The notes: generated by a model not told the origin, from the sequence alone. A DNA stretch of 64,000 bases from Bemisia tabaci (GCF_918797505.1 NC_092796.1:28530098-28594097), one strand, 5' to 3'; counted from the first letter of the stretch, positions 44,669-57,016 are shown. Made by a program: numbers and translations.

Positions 44669-44869
44669 CCTGTGGATTGTCGGTATCCGGGGTAGTTGGA
44701 GGCTTGCTTGGCGGCGCTGATCCCGGTCGGCTGATGAGCGAATCCGCTCGTCGCCAGACTTGAGCCGAAGTTCTGCGGGGCCGACTGAGTCGAGGAAGTC
44801 ACTCCCCAGACGGTAGTCACCACGGACAGCTGCTGCTGCGGCACCGCGGTCCCACCAGGCGACCACTCC
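44669..44869 (-). CDS. Candidate internal host exon, unidentified protein
   Basis: On the minus strand, a TTGCAG acceptor precedes the exon and GTAAGC follows it (AGG before GTAAGC fits the donor consensus). The exon is 201 nt, exactly 67 codons, phase 2 at both ends, so skipping it would keep frame. One frame is open throughout and reads EWSPGGTAVPQQQLSVVTTV, then WGVTSSTQSAPQNFG and GFAHQPTGISAAKQASNYPG: a low-complexity stretch rich in Ser, Gln, Pro, Thr and Ala, as in linkers of transcription factors or RNA-binding proteins. Third codon positions are strongly G/C while surrounding DNA is AT-rich, which supports real coding. The 3' part of the preceding intron is not strongly pyrimidine-rich. 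I do not recognise the gene, and no partner exon is evident in the window. The next palindromic repeat begins 86 bp away, on the upstream (intron) side. Confidence 0.6.
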
Positions 44870-44955
44870 CTGCAATCAGTCCAACACCACATTCTTATTC
44901 CTTGGACCGCAAAGCGAATTACCATACAAAAATCTCCAACCATCATTCAAACGAA

Positions 44956-45461
44956 ATGGAGATGTTGCATGTGTGAGAAATTTGCGATTTGACTGTTGAT
45001 TCTTACGTGAAAGTTCGCGAGAAACACGATGGTGCCACTGGTTTTCTCTGGAATCAACTCCCAAGCTCAAAAAAAGCTCTCAAGTTGAGGCCAAAATGTA
45101 AGGGATATCCCACGCTACCCTGAGAGTCCACGTCTACATCAAGACAAACTCTCTATGCAAAGATAGGGAGCAAATACATTAGCAGGGTTGTCACTTTATT
45201 TGGGGACTCCAAAACTGAAAACACGGCATCACTGCTAATGAATTTGCTCCCTATCTTTGCATAGAGAGTTTGTTTTGATGTAGAGGTGGACTCTGAGGGT
45301 AGGGTGGGATATCCCCTCCATTTTGGCCTCAACCTGAGAGCTTTTTTTGAGCTTGGGAGTTGATATCAGAGAAAACCAGTGGCACCATCGTGTTTCTCGC
45401 GAACTTTTACATAAGAATCAACAGTCAAATCACAAATTCCTCACACATGCAACATCTCCAT
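44956..45461. mobile_element. 507-bp palindromic element, copy 2
   Basis: The same element as 12827-13333: ATGGAGATGTTGCATG ends, CAAGTTGAGGCCAAAATG arms and CAAAGATAGGGAGCAAATAC. It lies close to the candidate exon, inside what would be its upstream intron. Confidence 0.88.
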
Positions 45462-46028
45462 TATCTGAAAAATTGGGAGGAAAATATTTCTAAGTTTAGG
45501 AAATTCGAGAAGAAACTTTCGGGCAATAGCGGGGAAAGATGCTCGGAGCTTCTGATTCTAGGACAGGAGACATCCTGAAACCTGCCCTGATCACAACTCA
45601 AACCACTTGAAGCTTCCCTGAGAAAAAGATGTCTATGATTAAATGACTATGAAATATGCTTGTTGGAGTTCGGTGATAATCCAATATCGACAGAAATTCG
45701 GAAACGCAGCGATACAGATAAACCAACTTGCCGCTTTGAGGTTCTTTGAAAGAGCGAAAAGGACCGCAACACCTAGTACACATCGCCCATGTTCCATGAC
45801 ACAACAGAACTCAGGTTTGCGGGCTACACATGCGTTGACCTATTGCGACACGAAATTGATGGAGGAGAGTTTGAGTTTCCTAATTGGTCGGATTCACACG
45901 TCAAGAGGAATAATCGATGCGATTCGTGATCAATCAAAACGAATCAACGGTTAAACGCTCCGCTTGCCGACCGACAAATTCGTTGCTCCTCTCACGTAAG
46001 GGCGTATCTCGATTGCCACGTGAACCCT
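45462..46028. other. Intergenic, nothing recognised
   Basis: A 103-residue plus frame (45643-45954) has no recognised domain. Confidence 0.35.
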
Positions 46029-49000
46029 GCGGGCCGATTATTGAAATGAGCCAGTTCGGCTGAATTTTTTTATTACATATTATGAAAGTCCTTGGTGAAA
46101 TGAGTATACAGAATTTTTTTCAGATTTTTTTTGAGCCCTCTGGCCTGAGAAATCTTACTTCAAAAATGCCAAAAATTGAAGGTCTCTGAAACGCTGTTTG
46201 AATCGCGCGGGCTGAGAACTGACGTCACACCTCAGGTGGTGACGACCCTTGGTTTATTCCGAGTTAGTCCGAACAATATGGCTAGTGGTAAAATTTGACG
46301 AGAAATTTGTTGAAACATTTGGTTTCGTCCGAAATTAACTCTTTCTTGATGAAAAAAGGCGTTAAAGTTCGCGAAATTTATTCACCGGGCGACCGCGAGT
46401 GAGCATCGGCTATCGGAAACGATGGGCTCGTAAACAAACGAAGATTGATAACAGGAAGGATCCAAACAACTCGGAATCTTTTGATTTTCTTTACCTTTAA
46501 ACCATTTCTGACTTCTACAAAGCATCTGAAAATCAGTTTTATCGTATTTTACAATCTGGAGCTAGAGTCTATCGGCTCATTGTGATGTGTATTCAGAGTA
46601 TTCTGAAACAGAAAGTCAGTTGTCATAAGTTCACACCCAGACATTCTTTTCTTGGATCATTCGCTTTTCATTTTCGCCTCAAATCAAGTGTTTTGTAGTT
46701 TCCTTATCTGAAGTATGTGGTTTTGAATTCATACAAGAGTTTGAAGTTCATCTGTTTTAGCATTAAAGCCTATTGAGCCCTCAAACTTTACCGATATGAT
46801 TACAGTTCAAGGTTCCTCTGGTCCGTACCAAGTGATTAGGTACACATCAAAGATGTGTCCTATGGTTCTTCAAATTAACAGTTCAGAAGTAAATTAGAGA
46901 CTACAGTAACTTAATCCACTCCTGCCCTTTCCTTCAGTGTTTGTTCGTGTCTGTTCTTTATGCGTTACCACTCTAGTGCATACACCGGTAATGTAGGTTA
47001 GATAGGTATTATCGCATATTTTCTACTAGCAGTACCTTCTCTTAAGCGTTCTAATTTAGCAAAGAAATTCCACCAGTTGCAGAAAATTGTGTGCGTAATG
47101 AATAAGTGAATATGAATACCTCCTTTTGGTGACTCAAAGTTTCTCAGATCCGTCCTAAGGAGGTTTCGCATGTAGGTGCATGATCAGTTTTGCCAGATGA
47201 AATTACTGCTCTAGCAGCTTCAAATTTATACTTTGATCTCTGATTCACTAATAAATGACACTTTATGGTGTCATTTATATTTAATCAGTTCAAAGCTAAT
47301 GCGACAATAAATCATCAAAGGTCCGATTGAGGAAGAAATTTTCCGGTGAGTGCCACGGCTGAATCAACATTCCAACTAGACTTGCGAAGGTATCAACCAG
47401 GAAATGATCATCTGTCTGGAAGTGAAATTTTTTTCATTGCATCATACAGTTTAACAGGTAAGATAATTATAATTACTGAGGTACTATCAGGTTAAATACA
47501 CAAGTTTAGTGTAACATTTAGATTTAAGTATGTTTAACTTTGTGGATAATGATTAATGAAAAAGCGTGGAAAAGTAGTGGCATGGCTAATCTGAGAAAGT
47601 ACTTACCTAGATTCACTAAGTTTTAGTCTGATTGCTTCTCTTGATGTCCTAATGGAAAAATTATTCGACAAAATTTCTGAAATGTGTGCGATATTTATAT
47701 CTTCTATATGCCGAAAATTTTGTGAGTATGTAGAGCGTTAAGTCAACTTGTTTTCCATTTAAAATCTAAACTGAAAGTAGAAGTTTAGAACACCGTAGTC
47801 AATACGTAATTGAGGCACTGGATGCAAAAAGGCCCTTTCTCGGTTGCAGTGTTTGAGAGTCACCTCTAATATTTCATTCTTTGAAAGGAAAGTGAATGCA
47901 TCAAGTGAACTAGTTGACTCTCAATCAGAAATACCATGAATAGTAGGATAATCATCTCATAATTGTCTCTTATATATGAAAATAAAAACTCTGAAAGTTA
48001 TCTGAGAAAGCACTTGAGATCGATTTCCATATTCTTAGATGAAGCCTGCGTTTAAAATCACAATATTTCAAATTTTCCATAGTGCTTAAGGCCTGCAGCA
48101 CAACCTTATCTTTCAAGGCAGGAAAAACACCATGGAACCTCCATCATTGCCAACTTCCAGCTTAAGACTTTCAGATTACTTCATCCGTGTCTCAGTGGAG
48201 AGAAGCTGTAGGATTAACTCATTCCCTAAGAAAGGGGAAATCTAAGAAATGAAAGAGCCTTAATAGAATTATCACTTACCATATAGGTATCACTTCCTCA
48301 TGAGTCTGTTTGGGTTGATACCTTCGCAAGTCTAGTTGGAATGTTGATTCAGCCGTGGCACTCACCGGAAAATTTCTTCCTCAATCGGACCTTTGATGAT
48401 TTATTGTCGCATTAGCTTTGAACTGATTAAATATAAATGACACCATAAAGTGTCATTTATTAGTGAATCAGAGATCAAAGTATAAATTTGAAGCTGCTAG
48501 AGCAGTAATTTCATCTGGCAAAACTGATCATGCACCTACATGCGAAACCTCCTTAAGACGGATCTGAGAAACTTTGAGTCACCAAAAGGAGGTATTCATA
48601 TTCACTTATTCATTACGCACACAATTTTCTGCAACTGGTGGAATTTCTTTGCTAAATTAGAACGCTTAAGAGAAGGTACTGCTAGTAGAAAATATGCGAT
48701 AATACCTATCTAACCTACATTACCGGTGTATGCACTAGAGTGGTAACGCATAAAGAACAGACACGAACAAACACTGAAGGAAAGGGCAGGAGTGGATTAA
48801 GTTACTGTAGTCTCTAATTTACTTCTGAACTGTTAATTTGAAGAACCATAGGACACATCTTTGATGTGTACCTAATCACTTGGTACGGACCAGAGGAACC
48901 TTGAACTGTAATCATATCGGTAAAGTTTGAGGGCTCAATAGGCTTTAATGCTAAAACAGATGAACTTCAAACTCTTGTATGAATTCAAAACCACATACTT

Positions 49001-49893
49001 CAGATAAGGAAACTACAAAACACTTGATTTGAGGCGAAAATGAAAAGCGAATGATCCAAGAAAAGAATGTCTGGGTGTGAACTTATGACAACTGACTTTC
49101 TGTTTCAGAATACTCTGAATACACATCACAATGAGCCGATAGACTCTAGCTCCAGATTGTAAAATACGATAAAACTGATTTTCAGATGCTTTGTAGAAGT
49201 CAGAAATGGTTTAAAGGTAAAGAAAATCAAAAGATTCCGAGTTGTTTGGATCCTTCCTGTTATCAATCTTCGTTTGTTTACGAGCCCATCGTTTCCGATA
49301 GCCGATGCTCACTCGCGGTCGCCCGGTGAATAAATTTCGCGAACTTTAACGCCTTTTTTCATCAAGAAAGAGTTAATTTCGGACGAAACCAAATGTTTCA
49401 ACAAATTTCTCGTCAAATTTTACCACTAAATCACAATATACAGATAGAAACTTTCGCTAAATAAGCAAACCGGGCAGCAGCCATATTGTTCGGACTAACT
49501 CGGAATAAACCAAGGGTGGTCACCTGAGGTGTGACGTCAAAAATCGGCGTTCGCGCCACGGCCCGGATTCAAATAACGTTTTTGAGGGGCACGATTTTAA
49601 AATCGCATTTTCTCCCCTTAGCAATTTTTTTCAAAACTTTTTATTGTGCTCATCGTTTTTCTGGTGAAATTTTACATATAGTGCAATAGCTTTTAAGCCA
49701 ATCCCTCACCAGCCGAACTGCCTCATTGGTAGCTATAGACAAAAGAGACAAAATAGATATGGAGAGCTCCTTTTGGTGGAAGCGGGTGGTTGCAATGGAC
49801 AAAGGAGGTAGGTAATAGACTAACTAACGGCAATCCACGAGAGACTCGACAGTTAGTCTATTATTTTCTCCGTTTGTCTATAGGAACCACCTG
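46029..49893. mobile_element. Family F MITE split by giant palindrome 2
   Basis: The left piece is 46029-46047 (GCGGGCCGATTATTGAAAT). The right piece begins at 49725 (ATTGGTAGCTATAGACAAAA) and continues through GGTTGCAATGGACAAAGGAG, ACTAACGGCAATCC and TCTATAGGAACCACC. Joining the pieces with one AT reproduces the start of other family F copies. The far end is degraded after about 49893. Confidence 0.85.
46048..49724. mobile_element. Giant inverted-repeat element 2
   Basis: 3,677 bp. Terminal motifs GAGCCAGTTCGGCTG and CAGCCGAACTGCCTC, then diverged outer segments, then nearly identical arms 46221-47398 and 48313-49538, starting at GACGTCACACCTCAGGTG. In the arms I checked base by base I saw one substitution (CCTAAGG against CTTAAGG), plus an indel of about 50 bp near 49432-49482 present only in the right arm. 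AT flanks both sides, consistent with a 2-bp duplication. The centre (47399-48312) and arms hold no transposase frame. Each arm contains a small hairpin (AAATGACACTTTATGGTGTC). The superfamily is not assignable from this. Confidence 0.9.
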
Positions 49894-50107
49894 TACGTGT
49901 TTCGCCCCGTCCAACTTTTCTACTCGTGCATTAAAGTCTCCGAGTCGACCGAAGAGAGTTGACAATCTCCTTCATTTCGTGGAAAAGCAATCTTACCACC
50001 CTGGAAGTACAAATAGTTGTATGACACGTTACGTATAATTTTTATTGCGACTCCGCAGTTCGCAAACGACCGATCGGTCATTGGTTCATGAACATTCTGC
50101 ACCCCTG

Positions 50108-50360
50108 CTGCCATGTGAGGCAAAAACACCGTAGGAGCATTTGAATTTTGCCAAATGTCCTCTCAGAAAAAATCTATTCTTGAAAAAGTCGTAAATATTT
50201 TTTCCTGGAAATGTTCAGATTTTATAGATCGAATTTTGAACAAAATCCTCCGAAAAATTGGTAGAGAGATATTCACAGGTTTTCCCGAAAATTCGTTGTT
50301 TTCCGAAGGAACTTTGGCAACACCTGAAGACTCATACGGCGTTCTTCCTTAGCACGGCAG
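50108..50360. mobile_element. Family D MITE
   Basis: CTGCCATGTGAGGCAAAAAC start, TTTGAATTTTGCCAAATGTC, and ACTCATACGGCGTTCTTCC with TTAGCACGGCAG at the end. Confidence 0.8.
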
Positions 50361-53300
50361 AACTGGCTTCTGGATTCCGGGTGCTTTGTCGAGCGATTGT
50401 TCAGGGACGTATCCGATACCCGGCGTTTTCGATGCGAATGAAGCCATAAAAGTCCCGGAAAGGCGAGGGGAAGCGAAGCAGGAGAAAGAGGAAAGCTCGG
50501 CGCTTGATTGGGGAACGCACCGTCAGGGAGCGCTGTCGTCGGCGTTGCAACCGTGACAAGGAAAGCAGTTTAATAAACCTGACTAAGTGTCTTTGTTTTA
50601 ATTTGCTGAGTGAATAAACGGGAAGGATACGGGATAAGGGGCGTGGGAACGAAGAAGGGGATGCAGGGATACGGGATAAGACCCGTTACTCACTCGGAGG
50701 CGTGACTACGCGACGCCGCGCGTCGAGAGGGGAATCGGGGGTTCGGGGTGCCTCTCTTGCCAAACTGCCCGAAAATTGGGAATTTGCAATCCCCTGCGCC
50801 CAATTTACTCCCTAAATAATGAAAGACAACATTGAGATCCTCATGGTCTTCATTTTGCGCTGTAGAACTGTTGTTTTTGGTACGCTTAAGAAACAACATA
50901 AGTGCCATTGGTTTCCTCATGCAGATAGGTGTTTTAATGGATGAGTTGGGAATATTGGTTCCTAATCGCAAAGTGTGATTCAAATCTCCTCTCAAAGTGC
51001 GAATGGGCGGTGTTCCTTGAAAGGGAATCAGCTGTTACCAATTTTAAATGGACAGTTTATTTTTTAAGAGATAAAATTTGTATGAATTTTGTATAGGATT
51101 TCAGAGAATTTTCCTTAAGTCGCAAAGGGAATTCCAAGAAATTTTTTAGAGCATCCGTCCATTCTCTTGTGAAAAATTGTATTTTCCAAATAGAGTTAAC
51201 AAAAGCTGACGTCCCTTCTTACCCTTTCGAGAAACCCTGTCCTCTTATTTCGTTTCTTCATTTCCTCCGTGCACAAATATTTAGGCAGGCAAGCGCAAGA
51301 GCATTGACTATGATGAATTCATTGCTACTCTAAAAGCGCTAAAAATATGCTCATGCAGGGCTAAAGAAAAAATGAACTGCTTGGATGGTATTATTATTAA
51401 CCCCTTCGCAACCAGGAATAAATTCAATATTAACTGTACCACAAAAATATCCGTTCAATACTTCCACAACTGTCTTGATTATACTCGAAAAGCGGTGATG
51501 AAAAGGGTGAAATATTACAAACGTCCTAACATCGATATCATAATTATCAATACATCGTTAATACCGTCTGAAACAGCATATTGGAAAATGCTGAATTCCC
51601 ACTTGAAGTGGCAACCGTGCATGCTGCCGCGAGGCGTCGCTCTGTTGTTCTCCCAGTGATCAACTGGAGAGAACTTTCCTTTCACTCTGGGCTATTTAAT
51701 CAATGTAAAATCTCGAAAAATCTCGATCGCTAGTGAGATTCTCCTCTGTTCTCTTGTAAAAAATCGCTTGAAAAAGCGATTTTTTGTATGTGTGAGTGCG
51801 CTCCCATAAGATCTGATGTAACCGCTTATTGTATTAGTGTGTATTTTACAGGGGTTTTTCGAGACTACCGATAGTCGCTGTTCGATACGTCGATACGTCG
51901 ATTCAATTCTAAACCTACCAACCCTTTCCTACAAAATACCCTGTTCCTTCTGAGTTTCCTTAACTTTGCCTTCTTTAACTCCGTTTCTAAATAAACTGTA
52001 TTAATTATCTGAAGTTCTTTATATCTTAAAGCTTCAATTTCCAATATGAATTTCCTAACTTTTTCACCATTTTCCTTATAAAACAAAATCAATTTACGTA
52101 TGTACTTTTTACCCTTGTGTTTAGCGCTTGTTTCATTTGTGCGTCAGCTTTGATACAATGGCGGATTGTTTACGTTCATTTTATAGTTGAGCATTTTCCA
52201 ATTTTTTCCTTTAAATCTCTTCGAAAAAGTCCCAAAATGACTTAGCACTCTTTAAATAAGTAATTCACCCCTTCAACTTAACATTGATGGTACTTTGGAT
52301 GGTTCCACCTTTTGCAGTGAGAGAAACTGAATTGCCGAGTTTCTGAGCTGGCTATGGCTGGCTCCTTGGTTTGTCCGTGTCCTTCGGTTTGATTTGTGAT
52401 TTGTGCAACTTCCTTAATGGATAATCTTACTTATCAAAATACTCTTTGACTGTGCGTGGAGTGTAATTTTGTCTTGAGTCTTGACAGCATTAGCACCATG
52501 TGAATCAAAATTTCAATCAACTCCATTTTTGCCGCAGGGTAGGGATCCTTTAGCTATCCTACCGCTATCAGAGTGCTGTCGAGAAACTAATCACAACTGT
52601 CGGTATGTTCTGTTGAGCAGTTATGTAAATATAAAACGGTTGTATTTGTTAGTCAATTTCTTTTGTATGTGAACAATAACTGAATGTCCAGAATTCCAAA
52701 CATCTGACTGTATCTCAAGTATATGTCGGAAATATTTATCAAGGTCAGAGTTTGTGAATCCTTGGCAGCAGTTAATGAATTTCCCCTAAGTAACAACTTC
52801 GCTCAACAAAGTTTGGTAAGTAAGTACAGCTCAGATCCACCATCGTACACATATAATTACATATTAGTTTAAACTCAGTGCGAGTAATGTTTTGAGGGTA
52901 AAGTGTTCTCTATTCTCCAACATTTATTAGCAGGGGTGCGAATTGCGCGGAGGCTGAGAGGTACTTGTTATTTTTCTAGATTTTTCAGATTTGCAATTTT
53001 TGTGGAATACTTACTGTGACTTTGGCACACATTCTAAAATTAACAAGAAATTCCACAAAAGTTTGATCAGCGCGTTGTGCTGACCTTCTTGCGAGAACCT
53101 AGCCCGAAGCTGAAAATTGCAGAGGCATGAAACAATGTTCACTTTGGTTTGTGAGATTTTCTTATAAACTTGGCATCCTCATATTTGTCCGACTTTTACC
53201 AAAATAATCTTGAAATTATCTCTCCCATCACCACATAGCAACAAAATTAGCATAAACATTCTTGATAAGAGGTGGCATAGTATCCAGAGACCCCTGAGAG

Positions 53301-54500
53301 TTTTGTATTAAATACTAATGATGCTCCTCTGGCAGAATTAAAAATTGACCATTCTAAACTACATACTCATATCAACAGCTCTTGCTGACAACAACCTGCT
53401 ACCTTCATCAACTTAATCTGAAGTTTAGAATAATAGATAAGCCGCCAACTAATGTACTATCATTTCCATGCAAACAGTCAACCTTGTATTTATTGAGGAA
53501 TGATAAATACAGTTTTTACTATGCCTTAGAGTTCTTACCATAATTCTTACCATTTGGAGTCAGGAAATAAAAATAATTGCTTCATTGTTTGCATTTTTAT
53601 TGGCCAACTAAGTTCACAGTGGAACTTTCGTCTACTTGGTGTTAATGAAGGTAAATATTTATTCTTCTCTTATTTGGATGAGAATTACCTAGGTACATCA
53701 AATAGGTATGACATACTGTGACACTGGGTGCCGCTACTAGGTACTCTACTTATATTTCAACGATACTGGAAAAATTCATAACTCAGGTAAGGGCGTTATC
53801 TTGCAAGCTACAGAGCTAGTAATTAGTCATATTTCGATCCTTTGAGATTCTTTCATCATTCAGAAATAAAAAACTAAATTCAGCTGGAACAGGCACATTT
53901 CTAGGAAGGAATGTGACGGATCATTTATATCTAATTTATATCTCATCGTCATCTCATTTATCAAACAATGCTTCTCGTCCTCATCTTGTTCTAATCTTGT
54001 TGAGAGCAGGCGAAGATTTGAAATGCGCGCTACAGATTCGGTAGTCGCCTGGCAAAAGTGGTACCCGCCTGACGTCACAAAACTTCAAGATGGCAACAAA
54101 AATCAAACTGGGACAATAATCAAAGAAAAGGACTGTGGTGGTTACAAAGGAATACCTAAATGATCATTCATTTTTTCGAACCCTTATAATTTAAAAAAAT
54201 TAATTTGAAGTGAAGTACGTATTTGGAGACTTTACACTTTACTGGGAGAACATCCAATGCCCAGCATGAGCATTGGAAACGTCATTCGTGAACTCAAAAT
54301 GACCGACTTGTTTAGGGTTCTCCACTCAGTCCACATAAGTGATATTGATTCTCCAGCTATGCTTTTCAAATTTATTCAAACGAGCCCGACTTACAGCGTA
54401 CGCCTGCAGCTAATACCTCGCGACTTCTGTCTCGACTTTCAACCCCTCACACGCTTGTTTAACTCAACTTTCAGCTTATTCGTAAGTCAAGTTCACCAAA
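50361..54500. other. Largely unique AT-rich sequence
   Basis: No recognisable exon or repeat family. GATACGGGATAAG is repeated at about 50628 and 50669, and a simple hairpin (AAAATCGCTT against AAGCGATTTT) lies at about 51760-51785. A 95-residue plus frame (51372-51659) and a 97-residue one (54257-54550) have no domain I recognise. This is the longest repeat-poor stretch, so introns of an unseen gene are possible. Confidence 0.4.
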
Positions 54501-54509
54501 TTTTACACG

Positions 54510-54610
54510 AATTTTTTTTTATTTTTTTTTTTATTTTTGGCACGAGCTGATACTTGCTCGGGAATTCCTTCCCACAAACGAACTAAACATCTTTTTAAAT
54601 AAGAGCGTGC
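54510..54610 (-). pseudogene. Possible 3' end of a LINE, minus strand
   Basis: On the minus strand the frame SYLKRCLVRLWEGIPEQVSA is followed directly by an A-rich tail. The RLW...IP pattern near the C-terminus just before an A tail recalls the RLWNSLP-type end of Jockey/CR1 LINE proteins. Only about 25 residues are involved, so this is tentative. Confidence 0.35.
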
Positions 54611-54716
54611 ACCGAAAAAAACTTTCTTTACAAGGACTGAACTTAAGTTCATGTGGAATACTAAAGTTATTAGCCCGGGTATTGAAGCTTTCAGTCCTAG
54701 GAACCAAACTTCAGTA

Positions 54717-54877
54717 AGTGGGGTGCCGTGCTTTGAGATATACCGATTGATCTGCCTTTCAAACCTATGGTAAAGAATCGATAAACAGGGTTTTCGCAAT
54801 GAACTCGTTAATAATCGATTTTTTACCACAGCCTCAAAAGGGAAAACATCGATATCCGATCATTCACACCTCGCTTC
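54717..54877. mobile_element. Family A MITE, right end lost
   Basis: AGTGGGGTGCCGTGC start, CCTATGGTAAAGAATCGATA, AATAATCGATTTTTTACCAC and CATTCACACCTCGC near the end. Confidence 0.8.
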
Positions 54878-54893
54878 GTTTTAGCGGGCCGAT

Positions 54894-55140
54894 TGTTGAA
54901 ATTGGTAGACAGAGCTGTAGACAAAGATGATAAAAAGGATAAGGAGGGATCCTATTGGTGGAAGTGGGTGGTTGCAATAGACAACAAAAGAGGTCGGTAA
55001 TAGACTAACTTACGAAAGAGCCCTTTAGTTATGGTCAATCATTTTCTCCATTAATCTATACCCATTTCAACCTGAACGCTCCATACTCCTTAATGTCTTC
55101 CTTGTCTATAGCTTTGTCTATCAATTTCAACAATCAGCCT
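54894..55140. mobile_element. Family F MITE, complete
   Basis: GCGGGCCGATTGTTGAAATT start, GATCCTATTGGTGGAAGTGG, the GTTATGGTCAATCATTTTC block and an AACAATCAGCCT end, about 17 bp from the preceding family A element. Confidence 0.85.
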
Positions 55141-55531
55141 GAAGTTCAGATATCCGAAGTCTATCATGAAGAAAATCTGTCTAGGTGTGGCTAACAAGAA
55201 AACTGCGGTTGGCAGAAGCTCGATTCCCATGACTGGATTTCAGTTCCCTGGAATGAACGTTATAGTGTTTCTTTCGAACCGAAATTGTTTTTTTCGTGAT
55301 ATGCAAGCGCTGAAGAAAAAGAAAAGTTAGTGAAATTAACTGGAAACGAAAATGTTTCAAACGAGACACCACTGCGCGCAAAATTCAGATCGGTTTTAGC
55401 AGACCGGCCGGCGGATTCAAAATAATTTATGGACAAAGATATAAACGAAGAAACAAAAATAGACAGCAAGTCGGAAGAGCGAAGTAGACTGGGCCCCCGC
55501 CAGACGATTGGATTTCCGATCACGGTTGCCG

Positions 55532-55694
55532 CAGTGGCGTGGCGTGCTTTGCGATACATCGATTGATCTACCATTTAAACCTATAGCAAAGGATCGATTA
55601 TTGGGGTGTGCGCAGCGAACACCCTCAAAATCGATTCTTTACCACAGCTCAAACGGGGAAATATCGATAATCGATCGTTCACGCCTCGCCACTG
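55532..55694. mobile_element. Family A MITE with exact 8-bp TSD
   Basis: CAGTGGCGTGGCGTGC to CACGCCTCGCCACTG, 163 bp. GGTTGCCG is duplicated exactly at 55524-55531 and 55695-55702, which assigns family A to hAT-type transposition. Confidence 0.93.
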
Positions 55695-55866
55695 GGTTGC
55701 CGACATCAAGGCCATTAGATGTAATCGGGAATAATTCAGTTAATTCACACTATGAGAGCGGCACCGCAGTTTTTCATCGTTGTATTTAAAGCTCTTTTCT
55801 TTCGAGTGAACTTCTAGGATCCGTATTTATGGACATAATAAAGGCTGATACAGGTTAATGGTACAA

Positions 55867-56131
55867 CGGGCTCATTATTAAAATTGATAGACAAAAGCAA
55901 TAGACAAAGAAGATAGGGAAATGAAGTGATTCTATTGGTGGAAGTGGGTAGTTGCAATGGACATAGGAGGTAAGGTATCAGACTACCCACGGCAACCCAC
56001 GAGAGACCCTGTGAATGAATAATCCATCATTTTCTTCCCAATCTACCCTGCTTCAACCAATAGGATTGCTCCATACTCCCTAGGTCATCTTTGTCTACAG
56101 CTTTATCTATCAATTTCAATAATTAGTTCGC
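55867..56131. mobile_element. Family F MITE, complete
   Basis: CGGGCTCATTATTAAAATTG start, GATTCTATTGGTGGAAGTGG, ACCAATAGGATTGCTCC and an AATTTCAATAATTAGTTCG end. Confidence 0.85.
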
Positions 56132-56542
56132 AGGAATCTACATGTTAAACAGTGAGATATGCTTAAAGACACGTATCGTTAACGAAAATAAAGTTTGGAC
56201 AAGTTAGAGTAAATGAATACCGCGTATTTCTTGACTACTTGATGTTTGAATGCATACGAGCTATTTACACTTAGGGTCCCTTTTAAACGATTGAACACAT
56301 TGAGCGAGTGCCGCCAGATGAAGCAACAGAGTTGAGCTCTCAGAGCAGGGTATTTTTTCGATGATAGAGAAAGGATATACAAATTAATCGACCAGTCAGA
56401 CAACCCTGCACCCCAAACATCCGTGAGGGACGGAATCCCTTCTCTTATAGGTCCCGTATCACCATTTATGACCGCTTCGTTCAGAAGTCACAACCACTCT
56501 TTACGTTCTCCTTCCGGTTTCGGCTTTGTATCGACCTACGTC

Positions 56543-56908
56543 CTATCGTGTGAAAAAACTCCAAAGCTTGTTCATTTGCGCTTGAATTTTTTCCTCCCCA
56601 CGTAGGTATCTTGACTCGAGAGATTCTTTTGTAGCGCATTTTGTATTCCTCGTCAAGCACCGTCCTGCATGAGGAATCCATGTTCGACGTAGTATTTTAC
56701 ATTCAAAATTGTGTCTAGTGCGACAAAATTGATGATTTAAGTAGATCCTCTCACGATAAATTTCATACTGTGGGAAAGGACGAGTAATTGCTAAATGCGC
56801 ATTCACCTCACTTGGAGACAATTTTAATAACCAAATTACAACGTCAGCATATTCGGCGTGGTCCTTAAGAACTCGTCGTGGTGGGCGTGAACTGGATAAA
56901 AATTCAGC
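56543..56908 (-). CDS. Unrecognised open frame, doubtful
   Basis: On the minus strand, an ATG at 56908 gives MAEFLSSSRPPRRVLKDHAE and then ADVVIWLLKLSPSEVNAHLA, RPFPQYEIYRERIYL and a Cys/Arg-rich end, 121 residues. Composition is protein-like (mixed hydrophobic and charged, no low complexity). There is no family I recognise, no flanking splice evidence and no second copy. It could be an exon, a degraded element frame or chance. Confidence 0.2.
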   Translation of the reverse strand, partial: AEFLSSSRPPRRVLKDHAEYADVVIWLLKLSPSEVNAHLAITRPFPQYEIYRERIYLNHQFCRTRHNFECKILRRTWIPHAGRCLTRNTKCATKESLESRYLRGEEKIQAQMNKLWSFFTR

Positions 56909-57002
56909 CATACCGACACGGGCGACCGTACGCTTACGCATATCCGTAAAAAGGTGAAAACGAATGGGAAGTCATGTGACAATGAGGCCATAGGTTCGGT
57001 CA

Positions 57003-57016
57003 GGGGGGGGGGGGGC
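57003..57016. repeat. 14-base G tract
   Basis: Uninterrupted G run. Confidence 0.9.

Noticed and set aside
51759..51786. Intrinsic transcription terminator (hairpin plus T run)
   Set aside because: The setting is eukaryotic; this is a chance AT-rich hairpin.
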